Source: Flagellimonas profundi (GTDB taxonomy: Bacteria; Bacteroidota; Bacteroidia; Flavobacteriales; Flavobacteriaceae). Taken from it: a stretch of 64,000 bases of DNA. The stretch is from assembly GCF_017313275.1 (NCBI RefSeq), contig NZ_JAFLNM010000001.1, positions 992,001 through 1,056,000 on the forward strand, read 5' to 3'. Shown here piece by piece: positions 17,550 to 26,979 of this stretch; within the stretch, counting starts at the first letter, position 1; every line of letters begins with the position of its first letter. The notes under the pieces are model-generated. The model made no database searches. It had not been told where the DNA came from and saw only the letters and a program-made list of their open reading frames with translations. The position numbers and the translations under genes are program-made.

Positions 17550-18407
17550 ATGACAAAAATTAGAATTGCTGTTCAAAAAAGTGGTCGATTAAACGAGGAT
17601 TCCCTCGCAATTTTAAAAGACTGCGGCATTTCCATCGACAATGGGAAGGATCAGTTGAAAGCTACCTCCCGAAATTTTCCTTTGGAAGTATTTTATTTGC
17701 GTAATGGTGACATCCCCCAATATTTAAGGGACGGGGTGGTGGACATAGCCATTATCGGTGAAAATGTTTTGATCGAAAAAGGAAAGGACATTTCCATTGC
17801 AGAGCGTTTGAATTTTTCCAAATGCCGTGTTTCACTCGCTATACCAAAGAGTGTAAACTATAATTCCATCAAGGATTTTGAAGGTAAAAAGATAGCCACT
17901 TCATACCCGAACACGGTGAAGGAATACTTGGCTTCAAAAGGTGTTACAGCTGATTTGCACATTATCAACGGTTCGGTGGAAATTGCACCTAATATTGGCT
18001 TGGCTTATGGAATTTGTGATATTGTTTCCAGTGGCAGTACACTCTTTAAAAATAATCTGAAAGAAGTGGAGGTAATGCTGAAAAGTGAAGCCGTATTGGC
18101 GGTATCGCCCACCATTTCTGAAGAGCGCAAGGAACTGTTGAAGAAAATCCAGTTCAGGATCAAGTCAGTGTTACAGGCTCGCCAGAACAAATATGTTTTA
18201 ATGAACGCCCCAAACGACAAATTGGATAAGATCATCTCCATACTTCCGGGAATGCGAAGTCCAACGGTCTTGCCATTGGCAGAAGAGGGGTGGAGCTCCG
18301 TGCACACCGTGATCAACCGTGAGACCTTTTGGGAAGTGATCGATGAGCTGAAAGCAGCTGGCGCAGAAGGAATTTTGGTTTGTCCAATTGAAAAAATGGT
18401 ATTGTAA
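17550..18407 (+). CDS. hisG: ATP phosphoribosyltransferase, long form
   Basis: A 285-aa first enzyme of histidine synthesis, joining ATP and PRPP. The N-terminal periplasmic-binding-like catalytic domains contain AIIGENVLIEKG, SYPNTVKEYL and DIVSSGSTLFKN. The C-terminal ~75 residues are the histidine-binding regulatory domain of the long form, so HisZ is not needed. The TAATG junction gives a 1-base overlap with hisD. Confidence 0.95.
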   Translation: MTKIRIAVQKSGRLNEDSLAILKDCGISIDNGKDQLKATSRNFPLEVFYLRNGDIPQYLRDGVVDIAIIGENVLIEKGKDISIAERLNFSKCRVSLAIPKSVNYNSIKDFEGKKIATSYPNTVKEYLASKGVTADLHIINGSVEIAPNIGLAYGICDIVSSGSTLFKNNLKEVEVMLKSEAVLAVSPTISEERKELLKKIQFRIKSVLQARQNKYVLMNAPNDKLDKIISILPGMRSPTVLPLAEEGWSSVHTVINRETFWEVIDELKAAGAEGILVCPIEKMVL

Positions 18408-19690
18408 TGCAGCGTATCAACTATCCACAGCAAAAGGAATGGGAGGAGATTTTAAAGCGCCCTACCCAGACCGTTTCAGATATTGAGGAGATTGTAAACA
18501 GTATCTTCAAAGAGGTGCAAGCAGATGGCGATGCCGTCATCAAAAAATATACAGCTCAATTTGACAAGGTTACATTGGATTCCCTTTTGGTAACGAATGT
18601 CGAAATTGAAAGGGCCAACAATACCGTTTCCGATGCGTTGAAGCAGGCCATGACGCTTGCTAAATCAAATATTGAGAAATTTCACGCTGCACAAAAAACA
18701 TCAAAAGTTGACGTTGAAACCATGCCCGGTGTGAAATGTTGGCAAGAGAAACGTCCTATTCAAAAAGTAGGGTTGTACATTCCTGGGGGCACAGCCCCAC
18801 TATTCTCAACCATTTTAATGTTGGCCATTCCAGCCAAACTAGCTGGTTGTAAGGAAATTGTACTTTGCACTCCGCCAGACAATAATGGCGATATCAATCC
18901 AGCGATTTTATATGCGGCCCAATTATGTGGGGTTACGCAAATATTTAAGGTTGGAGGCATCCAGGCCATTGCGGGAATGACATTCGGAACGGAGAGTATT
19001 CCGAAAGTGTATAAAATCTTTGGCCCTGGAAACCAATATGTGACCGTTGCAAAGCAATTGGCCACAAAACATGGCGTAGCAATCGATATGCCCGCGGGTC
19101 CAAGTGAGTTATTAGTGGTAGCGGATGATTCCGCCAATGCAGCGTTCGTTACCTCGGATTTGCTCAGTCAGGCCGAGCACGGCGTGGATAGCCAAGTGAT
19201 ATTGGTTTCTACATCAGAAAACTTGATTGAAGCGGTTGAAATGGAAATTGAAAACCAGTTACAACAGCTGCCTCGAAAAGAAATTGCCCGGAAATCCATT
19301 GGCAACAGCAGGCTTATCCTGGTCAAAAATGACCAAGAAGCTTTGGAACTCATCAACGAATATGGTCCGGAACACTTTATTGTTTGTGTAGAAAATGAGG
19401 CTTTTTTTATAGAGAACATCCAGAATGCAGGTTCGGTTTTTATTGGAAACTATACCCCAGAAAGTGCGGGTGACTATGCATCGGGGACCAATCACACCTT
19501 ACCGACCAACGGTTACGCCAAACAATACAGCGGCGTGAATCTGGATAGTTTTATGAAGAGTATGACCTTTCAGAAAATATCCGAAAAAGGCATTCAAGGC
19601 ATTGGAAGTGCTATTGAGTTAATGGCCGAAGCCGAAGGATTGCAAGCACATAAAAATGCAGTGACCCTTAGATTAAAAAGTTTGAGATAA
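18407..19690 (+). CDS. hisD: Histidinol dehydrogenase
   Basis: A 427-aa enzyme performing the last two oxidations from histidinol to histidine. It shows VGLYIPGGTAPLFST, KVGGIQAIAGMTFGTE, FGPGNQYV, DMPAGPSELLV and the zinc/catalytic region LLSQAEHGVDSQ. It is translationally coupled at both ends, with 1-base overlaps to hisG and hisC. Confidence 0.95.
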   Translation: MQRINYPQQKEWEEILKRPTQTVSDIEEIVNSIFKEVQADGDAVIKKYTAQFDKVTLDSLLVTNVEIERANNTVSDALKQAMTLAKSNIEKFHAAQKTSKVDVETMPGVKCWQEKRPIQKVGLYIPGGTAPLFSTILMLAIPAKLAGCKEIVLCTPPDNNGDINPAILYAAQLCGVTQIFKVGGIQAIAGMTFGTESIPKVYKIFGPGNQYVTVAKQLATKHGVAIDMPAGPSELLVVADDSANAAFVTSDLLSQAEHGVDSQVILVSTSENLIEAVEMEIENQLQQLPRKEIARKSIGNSRLILVKNDQEALELINEYGPEHFIVCVENEAFFIENIQNAGSVFIGNYTPESAGDYASGTNHTLPTNGYAKQYSGVNLDSFMKSMTFQKISEKGIQGIGSAIELMAEAEGLQAHKNAVTLRLKSLR

Positions 19691-20736
19691 TGGAAGGGTT
19701 TGATCTAAATAAATTGGTCAGGGAGTCGGTTCGTAAGCTACAGCCGTACTCTTCGGCACGTGACGAGTATGTCTCCGATGGCTCTGAGATGATATTTTTG
19801 GACGCCAATGAAAACCCCTTTGATAACGGGGTCAACCGCTACCCAGACCCGTACCAGCGAAGCTTAAAATCGCTTTTGTCGGAACAAAAAGGAGTATCGG
19901 AAAACCAAATTTTACTGGGCAATGGCAGTGACGAGGTACTGGATTTGATTTACAGGGGTTTTTGTGAACCGAATGTAGATAACATTATCACCCTACCGCC
20001 CACTTACGGAATGTATAAGGTACTGGCCGGCATCAATGCGGTAGAGAACAAAGAAGTATTGCTAACTACTGATTTTGAACCCAATGTGGATGAAATTTTA
20101 AAAGCGGTGGATTCCAATTCCAAACTGCTTTTTATTTGTTCGCCGAACAACCCCACAGGGAACTCTTTCAAAAAAGAAGGAATTCAAAAATTACTGAAAT
20201 CTTTCAATGGATTGGTGGTCATTGATGAGGCCTATATTGATTTTTCAAAAGATGAAAGTTGGTTGTCCCAACTCAACAAGTATCCTAATTTGATTGTGAC
20301 CCAAACCTTGTCCAAAGCATACGGATTGGCAGGTATCCGATTGGGAATATGCTATGCATCCGAGGAAATCATTGGTGTTTTAAATAAAATCAAGCCTCCA
20401 TATAACGTCAATCAATTAACGCAGCAACGGGCTTTACAGCGTGTATTGAACCAAGATTTGGTGAATCAAGAGGTGCAAAAGATTCTCAACGAACGAGCAG
20501 AATTGATCAAAGCATTGCGCCGTTTGGAATTTGTGGAAGTTTTATATCCAACCGATGCCAATTTTGTATTGGCCAAAGTAGACGATGCCAACAAACGCTA
20601 TGAACAATTATTAAAAAAACAGGTTGTGGTGCGTAACCGAAGTACACAGCCACTCTGTGAAAACACACTGCGGTTTACCGTTGGCACACCCGAGGAGAAC
20701 AAAAAATTGATAGCTATTTTAAAAGAATTGAACTAA
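19690..20736 (+). CDS. hisC: Histidinol-phosphate aminotransferase
   Basis: A 348-aa PLP fold-type I aminotransferase converting imidazole-acetol phosphate to histidinol phosphate. It shows [34 protein letters not shown] and the PLP lysine K209 in [14 protein letters not shown]. It overlaps hisD and hisB by one base each. Confidence 0.94.
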   Translation: MEGFDLNKLVRESVRKLQPYSSARDEYVSDGSEMIFLDANENPFDNGVNRYPDPYQRSLKSLLSEQKGVSENQILLGNGSDEVLDLIYRGFCEPNVDNIITLPPTYGMYKVLAGINAVENKEVLLTTDFEPNVDEILKAVDSNSKLLFICSPNNPTGNSFKKEGIQKLLKSFNGLVVIDEAYIDFSKDESWLSQLNKYPNLIVTQTLSKAYGLAGIRLGICYASEEIIGVLNKIKPPYNVNQLTQQRALQRVLNQDLVNQEVQKILNERAELIKALRRLEFVEVLYPTDANFVLAKVDDANKRYEQLLKKQVVVRNRSTQPLCENTLRFTVGTPEENKKLIAILKELN

Positions 20737-21872
20737 TGGGCAAAAAAGTACTATTCATTGACCGTGATGGAACCATCATCAAGGAGACTGCCGATGAGCA
20801 GATAGACACCTTTGAAAAAATGGTTTTTTATCCCAAGGCCTTTACCTATTTGGGTAAAATTGCCAAGGAACTGGATTATGAATTGGTGATGATTACCAAC
20901 CAAGATGGGTTGGGTACCGATATTTTTCCAGAGGATACCTTTTGGCCCATACAGAACTTCATCATCAAATCTTTTGAAAATGAAGGAGTGGTATTCGACA
21001 ATGTTTTTATCGACAGGACATTCCCAAAAGATAATGCAGACACCCGTAAACCAGGAACAGGCATGCTGACTACTTATTTTTCCGAGGAATATGATTTAGA
21101 AAACTCCTTTGTGATCGGTGACCGTTTGACCGATGTGGAATTGGCCAAAAACCTTGGCGCCAAAGGAATATTCATTAACGATGAAACTCATTTGGGCACA
21201 GGGGAAATCACGGTAAAACGTGAAGAATTGGATGACTATATCGCCCTGGAAAGCAGTGATTGGCAGAAAATCTACGAATTCCTAAAATTGGAGAACCGTT
21301 TAGCCCAAATATCCAGAAAAACAAATGAGACCGATATTCAAATCAAGATAAACCTAGATGGAACCGGAAAAAGTGACATCAACACAGGCCTGGCCTTTTT
21401 TGACCATATGTTGGACCAGTTGGCCCGGCACGGTCAAATGGATTTGGACATCAAGGTAGATGGCGATTTAGAGGTGGACGAACATCATACTATCGAGGAT
21501 ACTGCTATTGCTTTGGGCGAGTTGTTTTCCAAAGCTTTGGGCAACAAACTGGGCATAGAGCGTTATGGTTTTGCTTTGCCAATGGATGATTGCCTTGCAC
21601 AGGTAGCCATTGACTTTGGCGGACGTAATTGGTTGGTCTGGGACACTGAATTCAAACGCGAAAAGGTGGGAGATATGCCCACGGAAATGTTCATGCACTT
21701 TTTTAAATCCTTCACGGACGGTGCCAAAGCCAATTTGAATATCAAAGCCGAAGGCACGAACGAACACCATAAAATCGAGGCAATCTTCAAAGCATTTGCC
21801 AAGGCCATTAAAATGGCAGTAAAACGGGATGCAGAAAAAATGGTATTGCCATCAACTAAAGGGATGCTATGA
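20736..21872 (+). CDS. hisB: Bifunctional histidinol-phosphatase / imidazoleglycerol-phosphate dehydratase
   Basis: A 378-aa fusion. The N-terminal HAD phosphatase (1-165) has nucleophile D9 and D11 in FIDRDGTI, with [17 protein letters not shown]. The C-terminal IGPD domain (about 185-378) has its metal histidines in [28 protein letters not shown] and TNEHHKIEA. This gives steps six and eight in one protein. A 264-bp interval holding a decayed gene separates it from hisH, unlike the tight joints elsewhere in the operon. Confidence 0.95.
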   Translation: MGKKVLFIDRDGTIIKETADEQIDTFEKMVFYPKAFTYLGKIAKELDYELVMITNQDGLGTDIFPEDTFWPIQNFIIKSFENEGVVFDNVFIDRTFPKDNADTRKPGTGMLTTYFSEEYDLENSFVIGDRLTDVELAKNLGAKGIFINDETHLGTGEITVKREELDDYIALESSDWQKIYEFLKLENRLAQISRKTNETDIQIKINLDGTGKSDINTGLAFFDHMLDQLARHGQMDLDIKVDGDLEVDEHHTIEDTAIALGELFSKALGNKLGIERYGFALPMDDCLAQVAIDFGGRNWLVWDTEFKREKVGDMPTEMFMHFFKSFTDGAKANLNIKAEGTNEHHKIEAIFKAFAKAIKMAVKRDAEKMVLPSTKGML

Positions 21873-22136
21873 AGGTTGAAAGGACAAAGTAAAAAGTTAG
21901 AAGGAGTCCAATGAGAAGTGATTTGAAAGACAGAACAAAAACATTTGCAATTAGCACTTGGATACTTTTTAGAGCTTTTATTGGAAATAAGTAAAGATAA
22001 TTTGACAGAAATGAAATCGTTGCATACCGAGGTAAGCGAAATTTTAGCCATTGTTGTTTCATCTATCAAAACTGCAAAAGGAAATGGAAAATAGAATGGA
22101 ACTTCGTACTTCTAACTTCAAACCTTGTACTTTGTT
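21873..22136 (+). repeat. Imperfect inverted flanks around a decayed gene in the his operon
   Basis: The left flank (21880-21908) contains ACAAAGTA and AAGTTAGAAG. The right flank (22095-22136), read in reverse, contains ACAAAGTA then AAGTTAGAAG in the same order. The pair brackets the four-helix-bundle pseudogene. Sequences of this composition often surround such genes in flavobacteria, which suggests the whole 264-bp unit arrived together; this is inference. Confidence 0.5.
21911..22094 (+). pseudogene. Decayed four-helix-bundle (S23/IVP-type) gene
   Basis: ATG at 21911 opens MRSDLKDRTKTFAI, the usual start of four-helix-bundle proteins related to 23S rRNA intervening-sequence proteins. 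In another frame from about 21953 comes LGYFLELLLEISKDNLTEMK and SEILAIVVSSIKTAKGN, the family's usual C-terminus, ending at TAG 22092-22094. The intact family is about 120 aa; here the middle (about 60 codons) is missing and the frames no longer match. It sits in the sense direction within the his operon and leaves the downstream genes transcribable. Confidence 0.7.
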
Positions 22137-22721
22137 ATGAAAATTGTAATAATCGATTACGGAGCAGGCAATATCCAAAGCATCATGTTTGCCATAAAAC
22201 GGCTAGGTTACAAAGCTGTTTTAAGTCACGATGCCGAAGAAATTAAAAATGCCGATAAAGTGATATTTCCAGGGGTGGGGGAAGCGAGTTCCGCAATGGC
22301 CAAATTAAAAGCAACCGGATTGGACAAGGTGATTCCAACGCTGAAACAACCTGTTTTGGGCATTTGCCTGGGCATGCAGCTCATGTGTCATTCATCCGAA
22401 GAAGGAAACACCGAGGGGTTGGGCATTTTTGATTTGGATGTGGTAAAATTTTCTAATAAAGTTAAGGTTCCACAAATTGGATGGAACCAGATTTCAAATT
22501 TAAAAAGTGAACTGTTCACTAATATTCCTGATAAATCATATATCTATTTGGTGCACAGTTTTTATGCACCCATTGGGGCAGAGACCATAGCCGTATCAGA
22601 ATATGACGTCCATTATAGTGCCGCTTTGCAGAAAGATAACTTTTATGGAGTCCAGTTCCATCCTGAGAAGAGCAGTGATGTGGGCAGTGAAATACTGAAT
22701 AACTTTTTAACCCTTACCTAA
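22137..22721 (+). CDS. hisH: Imidazole glycerol phosphate synthase glutaminase subunit
   Basis: A 194-aa class I glutamine amidotransferase that feeds ammonia to HisF. It shows IDYGAGNIQS at the start, the nucleophile C77 in LGICLGMQLM and the His-Glu pair in GVQFHPEKSS. The ATG at 22137 is chosen over an upstream TTG because MKIVIIDYGAGN is the conserved start. Confidence 0.95.
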   Translation: MKIVIIDYGAGNIQSIMFAIKRLGYKAVLSHDAEEIKNADKVIFPGVGEASSAMAKLKATGLDKVIPTLKQPVLGICLGMQLMCHSSEEGNTEGLGIFDLDVVKFSNKVKVPQIGWNQISNLKSELFTNIPDKSYIYLVHSFYAPIGAETIAVSEYDVHYSAALQKDNFYGVQFHPEKSSDVGSEILNNFLTLT

Positions 22722-22722
22722 G

Positions 22723-23139
22723 ATGGAATTCCATATTTCAACGGAGAAGGATAAATTGGATATCCAAAAGGTTCATCAACAAGTTTCGTCTACATACTGG
22801 GGAAAGGGCAGAACCAAGGAACAAACGCTGATGACAATAAACAACAGCATTTGTTTTGGTATGTACACTGAAGAAGGCGAACAGATTGCTTATGCCAGAA
22901 TAATGACAGACGGGCTGATTTTTGCCTACATTATGGATGTTGTTGTCTTTGATCCATACAAAGGCAAAGGACTCGGGAAAAAATTGGTGAAACATATTTT
23001 GGAACGCCCCGATGTTAAAAAGGTTAATACAGTTGCTCTTAAAACAATGGATACCCACAGATTTTATGAAGCATTAGGGTTTAAAAGCGTGGGCAATTCA
23101 AAAATGTGGATGTCGATAGAACGAGTAAAATATGATTAG
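22723..23139 (+). CDS. GNAT-family N-acetyltransferase
   Basis: A 138-aa acetyltransferase with the acetyl-CoA loop VVVFDPYKGKGLGKKLVKH (about 75-93) and the C-terminal motif THRFYEALGFKSVGNSKMWM. It lies 1 bp after hisH and 3 bp before hisA, so it is a co-transcribed passenger. Nothing in its sequence ties it to histidine synthesis; the substrate is unknown. Confidence 0.85.
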   Translation: MEFHISTEKDKLDIQKVHQQVSSTYWGKGRTKEQTLMTINNSICFGMYTEEGEQIAYARIMTDGLIFAYIMDVVVFDPYKGKGLGKKLVKHILERPDVKKVNTVALKTMDTHRFYEALGFKSVGNSKMWMSIERVKYD

Positions 23140-23142
23140 AAA

Positions 23143-23874
23143 ATGAGATTGATTCCAGCCATAGATATCATTGATGGAAAATGTGTTCGTCTTTCCAAAG
23201 GCGACTACAATACCAAAAAAGTATATAACGAAAACCCGTTGGAAGTCGCCAAGGAGTTTGAGGCCCATGGTATTCAATATTTGCATTTGGTAGATTTGGA
23301 TGGTGCTAAATCCAGACATATTGTCAACCATAAAGTTTTGGAGACGATTGCATCTAAAACCAGTTTGCAAATCGACTTTGGTGGTGGTTTGAAATCCGAC
23401 GAAGATCTACATATCGCTTTTGAAAGTGGAGCACAGCAAATTACGGGCGGAAGCATTGCCGTAAAAGACCGAGAAACCTTTCTGGGCTGGTTGTCATTAT
23501 ATGGATCCGAGAAGATTATTCTGGGTGCTGATGCCAATAATGAAAAGGTTGCAGTTTCTGGCTGGCAAGAAGAATCAGATTTGGACCTGATTCCTTTTGT
23601 TCAGGAGTATCAATCCGAAGGTGTCCAATATGTTATCTGTACCGATATCAGCAAGGATGGCATGTTACAGGGTCCTGCTTTCGACTTGTATCAAAAAATG
23701 TTATCCGAAACCAAAAAAGGCTTAAATTTAATAGCCAGTGGTGGTATATCCACCTTTGACGAACTCCCCAAACTTGCCGAAATTGGTTGTAAAGGAACAA
23801 TCATAGGAAAAGCTATTTATGAAGGCAAGATCAGTTTAAAGCAATTGGAACATTATATTCTTGAAAATGGATAA
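23143..23874 (+). CDS. hisA: ProFAR isomerase HisA
   Basis: A 243-aa (beta/alpha)8-barrel isomerase opening the ribose of ProFAR. It has the N-terminal catalytic Asp in [31 protein letters not shown], and the C-terminal catalytic Asp in [14 protein letters not shown]. The stop is overlapped by the ATG of the DinB gene (ATGGATAA). Confidence 0.95.
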   Translation: MRLIPAIDIIDGKCVRLSKGDYNTKKVYNENPLEVAKEFEAHGIQYLHLVDLDGAKSRHIVNHKVLETIASKTSLQIDFGGGLKSDEDLHIAFESGAQQITGGSIAVKDRETFLGWLSLYGSEKIILGADANNEKVAVSGWQEESDLDLIPFVQEYQSEGVQYVICTDISKDGMLQGPAFDLYQKMLSETKKGLNLIASGGISTFDELPKLAEIGCKGTIIGKAIYEGKISLKQLEHYILENG

Positions 23875-24391
23875 GGAAAAAGAACTTCAGGAGGAATTGG
23901 TATGGAATGCGGGGTACCGTATGAACGAAAGCCTGCGTATGATTAAAATTTGTTTGGAGCAGTTATCGGAGGAGCAGGTTTGGGAGAAACCTAACGAATC
24001 GAGCAATAGTATTGCCAATCTCATACTTCATCTATGTGGAAACATTACCCAGTACGGGATTGCATCCATCCAAAATTTGGAAGATGAACGTAAACGGGAT
24101 GAAGAATTTTCAACAGAATCTGGCTACACCAAGGAAGAACTCATAAAAAAACTCGAGGACACCATATCTGATGCCAAAAGGGCTTTTTACGATGCACCGC
24201 TCAAAGAGCTTTTACGTAAAAGAAATGTTCAGGGCTTCAACTTTTCGGGTGTGGGCAACATTATCCATGTTACGGAGCATTTATCCTATCACACAGGTCA
24301 AATAGCACTTTGGACCAAAATTTTACAGAACAAGGACCTTGGGTTTTATGGAGATGTAGACCTTAACGTCAAGAATGAAACTAAAAATTAA
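23867..24391 (+). CDS. DinB/DUF1572-like protein
   Basis: A 174-aa predicted four-helix protein of the DinB/YfiT-like superfamily. The metal-site histidines appear in NLILHLCGN and [14 protein letters not shown]. Such proteins are putative metal-dependent thiol transferases or hydrolases. ATG 23867 overlaps hisA by 8 bp and the gene ends on the hisF start (TAATG), so it is fully embedded in the operon. A role in histidine synthesis is not indicated. Confidence 0.8.
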   Translation: MDKEKELQEELVWNAGYRMNESLRMIKICLEQLSEEQVWEKPNESSNSIANLILHLCGNITQYGIASIQNLEDERKRDEEFSTESGYTKEELIKKLEDTISDAKRAFYDAPLKELLRKRNVQGFNFSGVGNIIHVTEHLSYHTGQIALWTKILQNKDLGFYGDVDLNVKNETKN

Positions 24392-25146
24392 TGCTTACAA
24401 AAAGAATCATACCCTGTCTCGATATCAAAAACGGACGGACTGTAAAAGGAATCAACTTTGTGGATCTGCGTGATGCGGGAGACCCGGTGGAACTGGCTTC
24501 CATTTATGCCAAAGAAGGAGCGGATGAATTGGTGTTCCTGGATATTTCAGCCACCGAGGAAAAGCGAAAGACCTTGGCAGAACTGGTCTATCACGTAGCA
24601 GAGACCATCAATATACCCTTTACGGTGGGAGGAGGAATTTCATCTGTGGAAGATGTAGATATTCTCCTGAAAAACGGAGCCGATAAAGTTTCCATCAACT
24701 CATCAGCAGTAAAGAGACCTGACCTTATTAATGAATTGGTGGCCAAATTCGGTTCGCAATGTATCGTTGTGGCCATTGATGCCAAACAGGTTAACGGACA
24801 ATGGAAAGTCCATTTAGTAGGAGGAAAGGTCCCCACAGAACTAGATCTTTTTGATTGGGCCAAAGAAGTGGAAGAACGGGGAGCGGGAGAAATTTTATTT
24901 ACTTCCATGGACCACGATGGTACCAAAAACGGTTTTGCCAACAAAGCTCTGGCGGAATTATCGGACTTGGTAAACATTCCCGTAATCGCATCAGGTGGAG
25001 CGGGGACCATAGCACACTTTACCGATACTTTTAAAGATGGAAAGGCCGATGCGGCTTTGGCTGCCAGTGTTTTTCATTTTAAGGAAATCGAAATCAATAC
25101 ACTTAAAGAAGAATTAAAGGAAGAAGGGATTCCTGTAAGAATATAA
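24391..25146 (+). CDS. hisF: Imidazole glycerol phosphate synthase cyclase subunit
   Basis: A 251-aa barrel partner of HisH. The catalytic aspartates lie in [14 protein letters not shown] and [13 protein letters not shown]. Phosphate-binding [11 protein letters not shown] and [10 protein letters not shown] are present. It is coupled to the DinB gene upstream (1-base overlap) and hisIE downstream (1-bp gap). Confidence 0.96.
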   Translation: MLTKRIIPCLDIKNGRTVKGINFVDLRDAGDPVELASIYAKEGADELVFLDISATEEKRKTLAELVYHVAETINIPFTVGGGISSVEDVDILLKNGADKVSINSSAVKRPDLINELVAKFGSQCIVVAIDAKQVNGQWKVHLVGGKVPTELDLFDWAKEVEERGAGEILFTSMDHDGTKNGFANKALAELSDLVNIPVIASGGAGTIAHFTDTFKDGKADAALAASVFHFKEIEINTLKEELKEEGIPVRI

Positions 25147-25147
25147 T

Positions 25148-25744
25148 ATGCAAATAGACTTCAATAAAAGCTCAGACGGCCTTGTGCCGGCCATAGTTCA
25201 AGATGCAAGCACTAAAAACGTGTTGATGTTGGGTTATATGAACCAAGAAGCGTTCGAAAAAACCAAGAAAACCCAAAAAGTCACCTTTTTTAGCCGTTCC
25301 AAACAACGTTTATGGACAAAAGGCGAGGAGAGCGGCAATTTTTTGAACCTTGTGGATATGCAAGTAGATTGCGACAACGACACGCTTTTGGTAAAAGTAA
25401 ACCCCGTTGGACCAACTTGCCACAAAGGAACCGATACCTGCTGGGCCGAGGAAAATGTTCAAGGATACGGTTTTTTATCAACTTTGGAAGGAGTTATCGA
25501 GTCCAGAAAGAACGACCTGGAGAATCCAGATAGTTATGTCGCTTCGCTGTTTAGAAAGGGCATCAACAAAATAGCCCAAAAAGTTGGGGAGGAAGCTGTG
25601 GAAACGGTGATAGAAGCCAAAGACGACAACGAGGAACTTTTTCTGAACGAGAGTGCTGACTTACTGTTTCACTACCTGATTTTGTTGCAGGCGAAAGGCT
25701 ATTCATTGAGCGATATTGCCCGAGTACTGGAAAAGCGACATTAA
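25148..25744 (+). CDS. hisIE: Bifunctional phosphoribosyl-AMP cyclohydrolase / phosphoribosyl-ATP pyrophosphatase
   Basis: A 198-aa fusion. HisI (1-105) has GYMNQEA, VDCDNDTLLV and GPTCHKGTDTCW with its zinc cysteines. HisE (about 112-198) has the four-helix ExxxE pattern KVGEEAVETVIEAKDDN. It is the last gene of the his operon; no clear intrinsic terminator was found before the next gene. Confidence 0.95.
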   Translation: MQIDFNKSSDGLVPAIVQDASTKNVLMLGYMNQEAFEKTKKTQKVTFFSRSKQRLWTKGEESGNFLNLVDMQVDCDNDTLLVKVNPVGPTCHKGTDTCWAEENVQGYGFLSTLEGVIESRKNDLENPDSYVASLFRKGINKIAQKVGEEAVETVIEAKDDNEELFLNESADLLFHYLILLQAKGYSLSDIARVLEKRH

Positions 25745-25807
25745 ACAAATCCGTTAAGTTTTTTCTAAACGTTTAGCCTTTACAGCGAAATACCGTAAAT
25801 TTATGTA

Positions 25808-26971
25808 ATGGCTATGAACACAAGAAAAGGGTTTCGTTTTACCAATTATGAGGCGCCGGACCAAACTCCATTCGAAAAACTCTTTGAGATTTTTCAGGAA
25901 CTTGTTACCCACACTTCGGGTGATGTGGAGGAGGCTCTGGACTGGCTCCGTGAATTGGACAAGGAATACGAACTTACCGACGATGATTACACCATTGATG
26001 ATTTTATAGAAGACCTTAAGTCCAAAGGATACATCCGCGAGGAATTTGACATGGAAGGTCCACAAGGAGGCGAAGGCGAAGAGGGTGACGAAACTGGCAA
26101 AGGCGGAAGTCTTTCTATTACTGCCAAGTTGGAGCGAATGCTCCGCCAACGAGCTTTGGACCAAATTTTTGGAAAGATCAAGCGAAGTGGTTCTGGCAAC
26201 CACAAAACAGGGAAATCCGGTAAAGGCGATGAACATACAGGTGAGTTCCGTGAATACCGTTTTGGGGATTCGCTGGAGCATATCAGTATGACGGAAAGTC
26301 TCAAAAATGCCCAAGTGAACCATGGGTTGGATAACTTTCCCTTGAGTGAAGAGGATTTGGTGGTGGAAGATACGCAGTACAAGGCCCAGATGAGCACTGT
26401 ATTGATGATCGATATCAGTCACAGTATGATCTTGTATGGCGAGGACAGAATTACACCCGCCAAAAAAGTGGCGATGGCACTCGCTGAGCTGATTACGACC
26501 CGTTATCCAAAGGATACCTTGGATATTTTGGTGTTCGGAAACGATGCTTGGCCCATTCCCATCAAAGACCTGCCTTATTTAAAAGTAGGGCCATACCATA
26601 CCAATACAGTAGCAGGATTACAGCTCGCTATGGACATGCTGCGTAGAAAGCGGAACACCAACAAGCAAATTTTTATGATCACGGACGGAAAGCCATCGTG
26701 CTTAAGACTTCCGAATGGGGATTATTACAAGAACAGTGTAGGATTGGATGAGTATATCGTTGAAAAATGCTACGCCATGGCCCAACAGGCCAGAAAACTT
26801 CATATTCCCATAACCACCTTTATGATTGCAGAAGATCCATATCTGATGCAATTTGTACGTGAATTTACCAAAGCAAACAAAGGAAAGGCCTTTTACACGG
26901 GACTTAAAGGTTTGGGTGAAATGATTTTCGAAGACTATGAACAAAACAGAAAAAGAAGAATAAAAGGATAA
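25808..26971 (+). CDS. VWA-domain protein, partner of the AAA+ ATPase
   Basis: A 387-aa protein. The N-terminal half is acidic and charged with a Gly-rich linker. The C-terminal VWA domain has a complete MIDAS: MIDISHSMILYGED, a Thr in HTNTVAGLQLA and MITDGKPSC. It precedes a MoxR/chelatase-like ATPase by 8 bp, a frequent VWA-AAA+ pairing for metal insertion or remodelling of protein complexes. A second ATG two codons later is possible. The target is unknown. Confidence 0.8.
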   Translation: MAMNTRKGFRFTNYEAPDQTPFEKLFEIFQELVTHTSGDVEEALDWLRELDKEYELTDDDYTIDDFIEDLKSKGYIREEFDMEGPQGGEGEEGDETGKGGSLSITAKLERMLRQRALDQIFGKIKRSGSGNHKTGKSGKGDEHTGEFREYRFGDSLEHISMTESLKNAQVNHGLDNFPLSEEDLVVEDTQYKAQMSTVLMIDISHSMILYGEDRITPAKKVAMALAELITTRYPKDTLDILVFGNDAWPIPIKDLPYLKVGPYHTNTVAGLQLAMDMLRRKRNTNKQIFMITDGKPSCLRLPNGDYYKNSVGLDEYIVEKCYAMAQQARKLHIPITTFMIAEDPYLMQFVREFTKANKGKAFYTGLKGLGEMIFEDYEQNRKRRIKG

Positions 26972-26979
26972 CACAACAT

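Noticed and set aside
21563..22069. A 168-codon leftward frame across the end of hisB and the decayed gene
   Set aside because: It is antisense to well-supported hisB and starts outside any promoter; its openness follows from hisB codon use.
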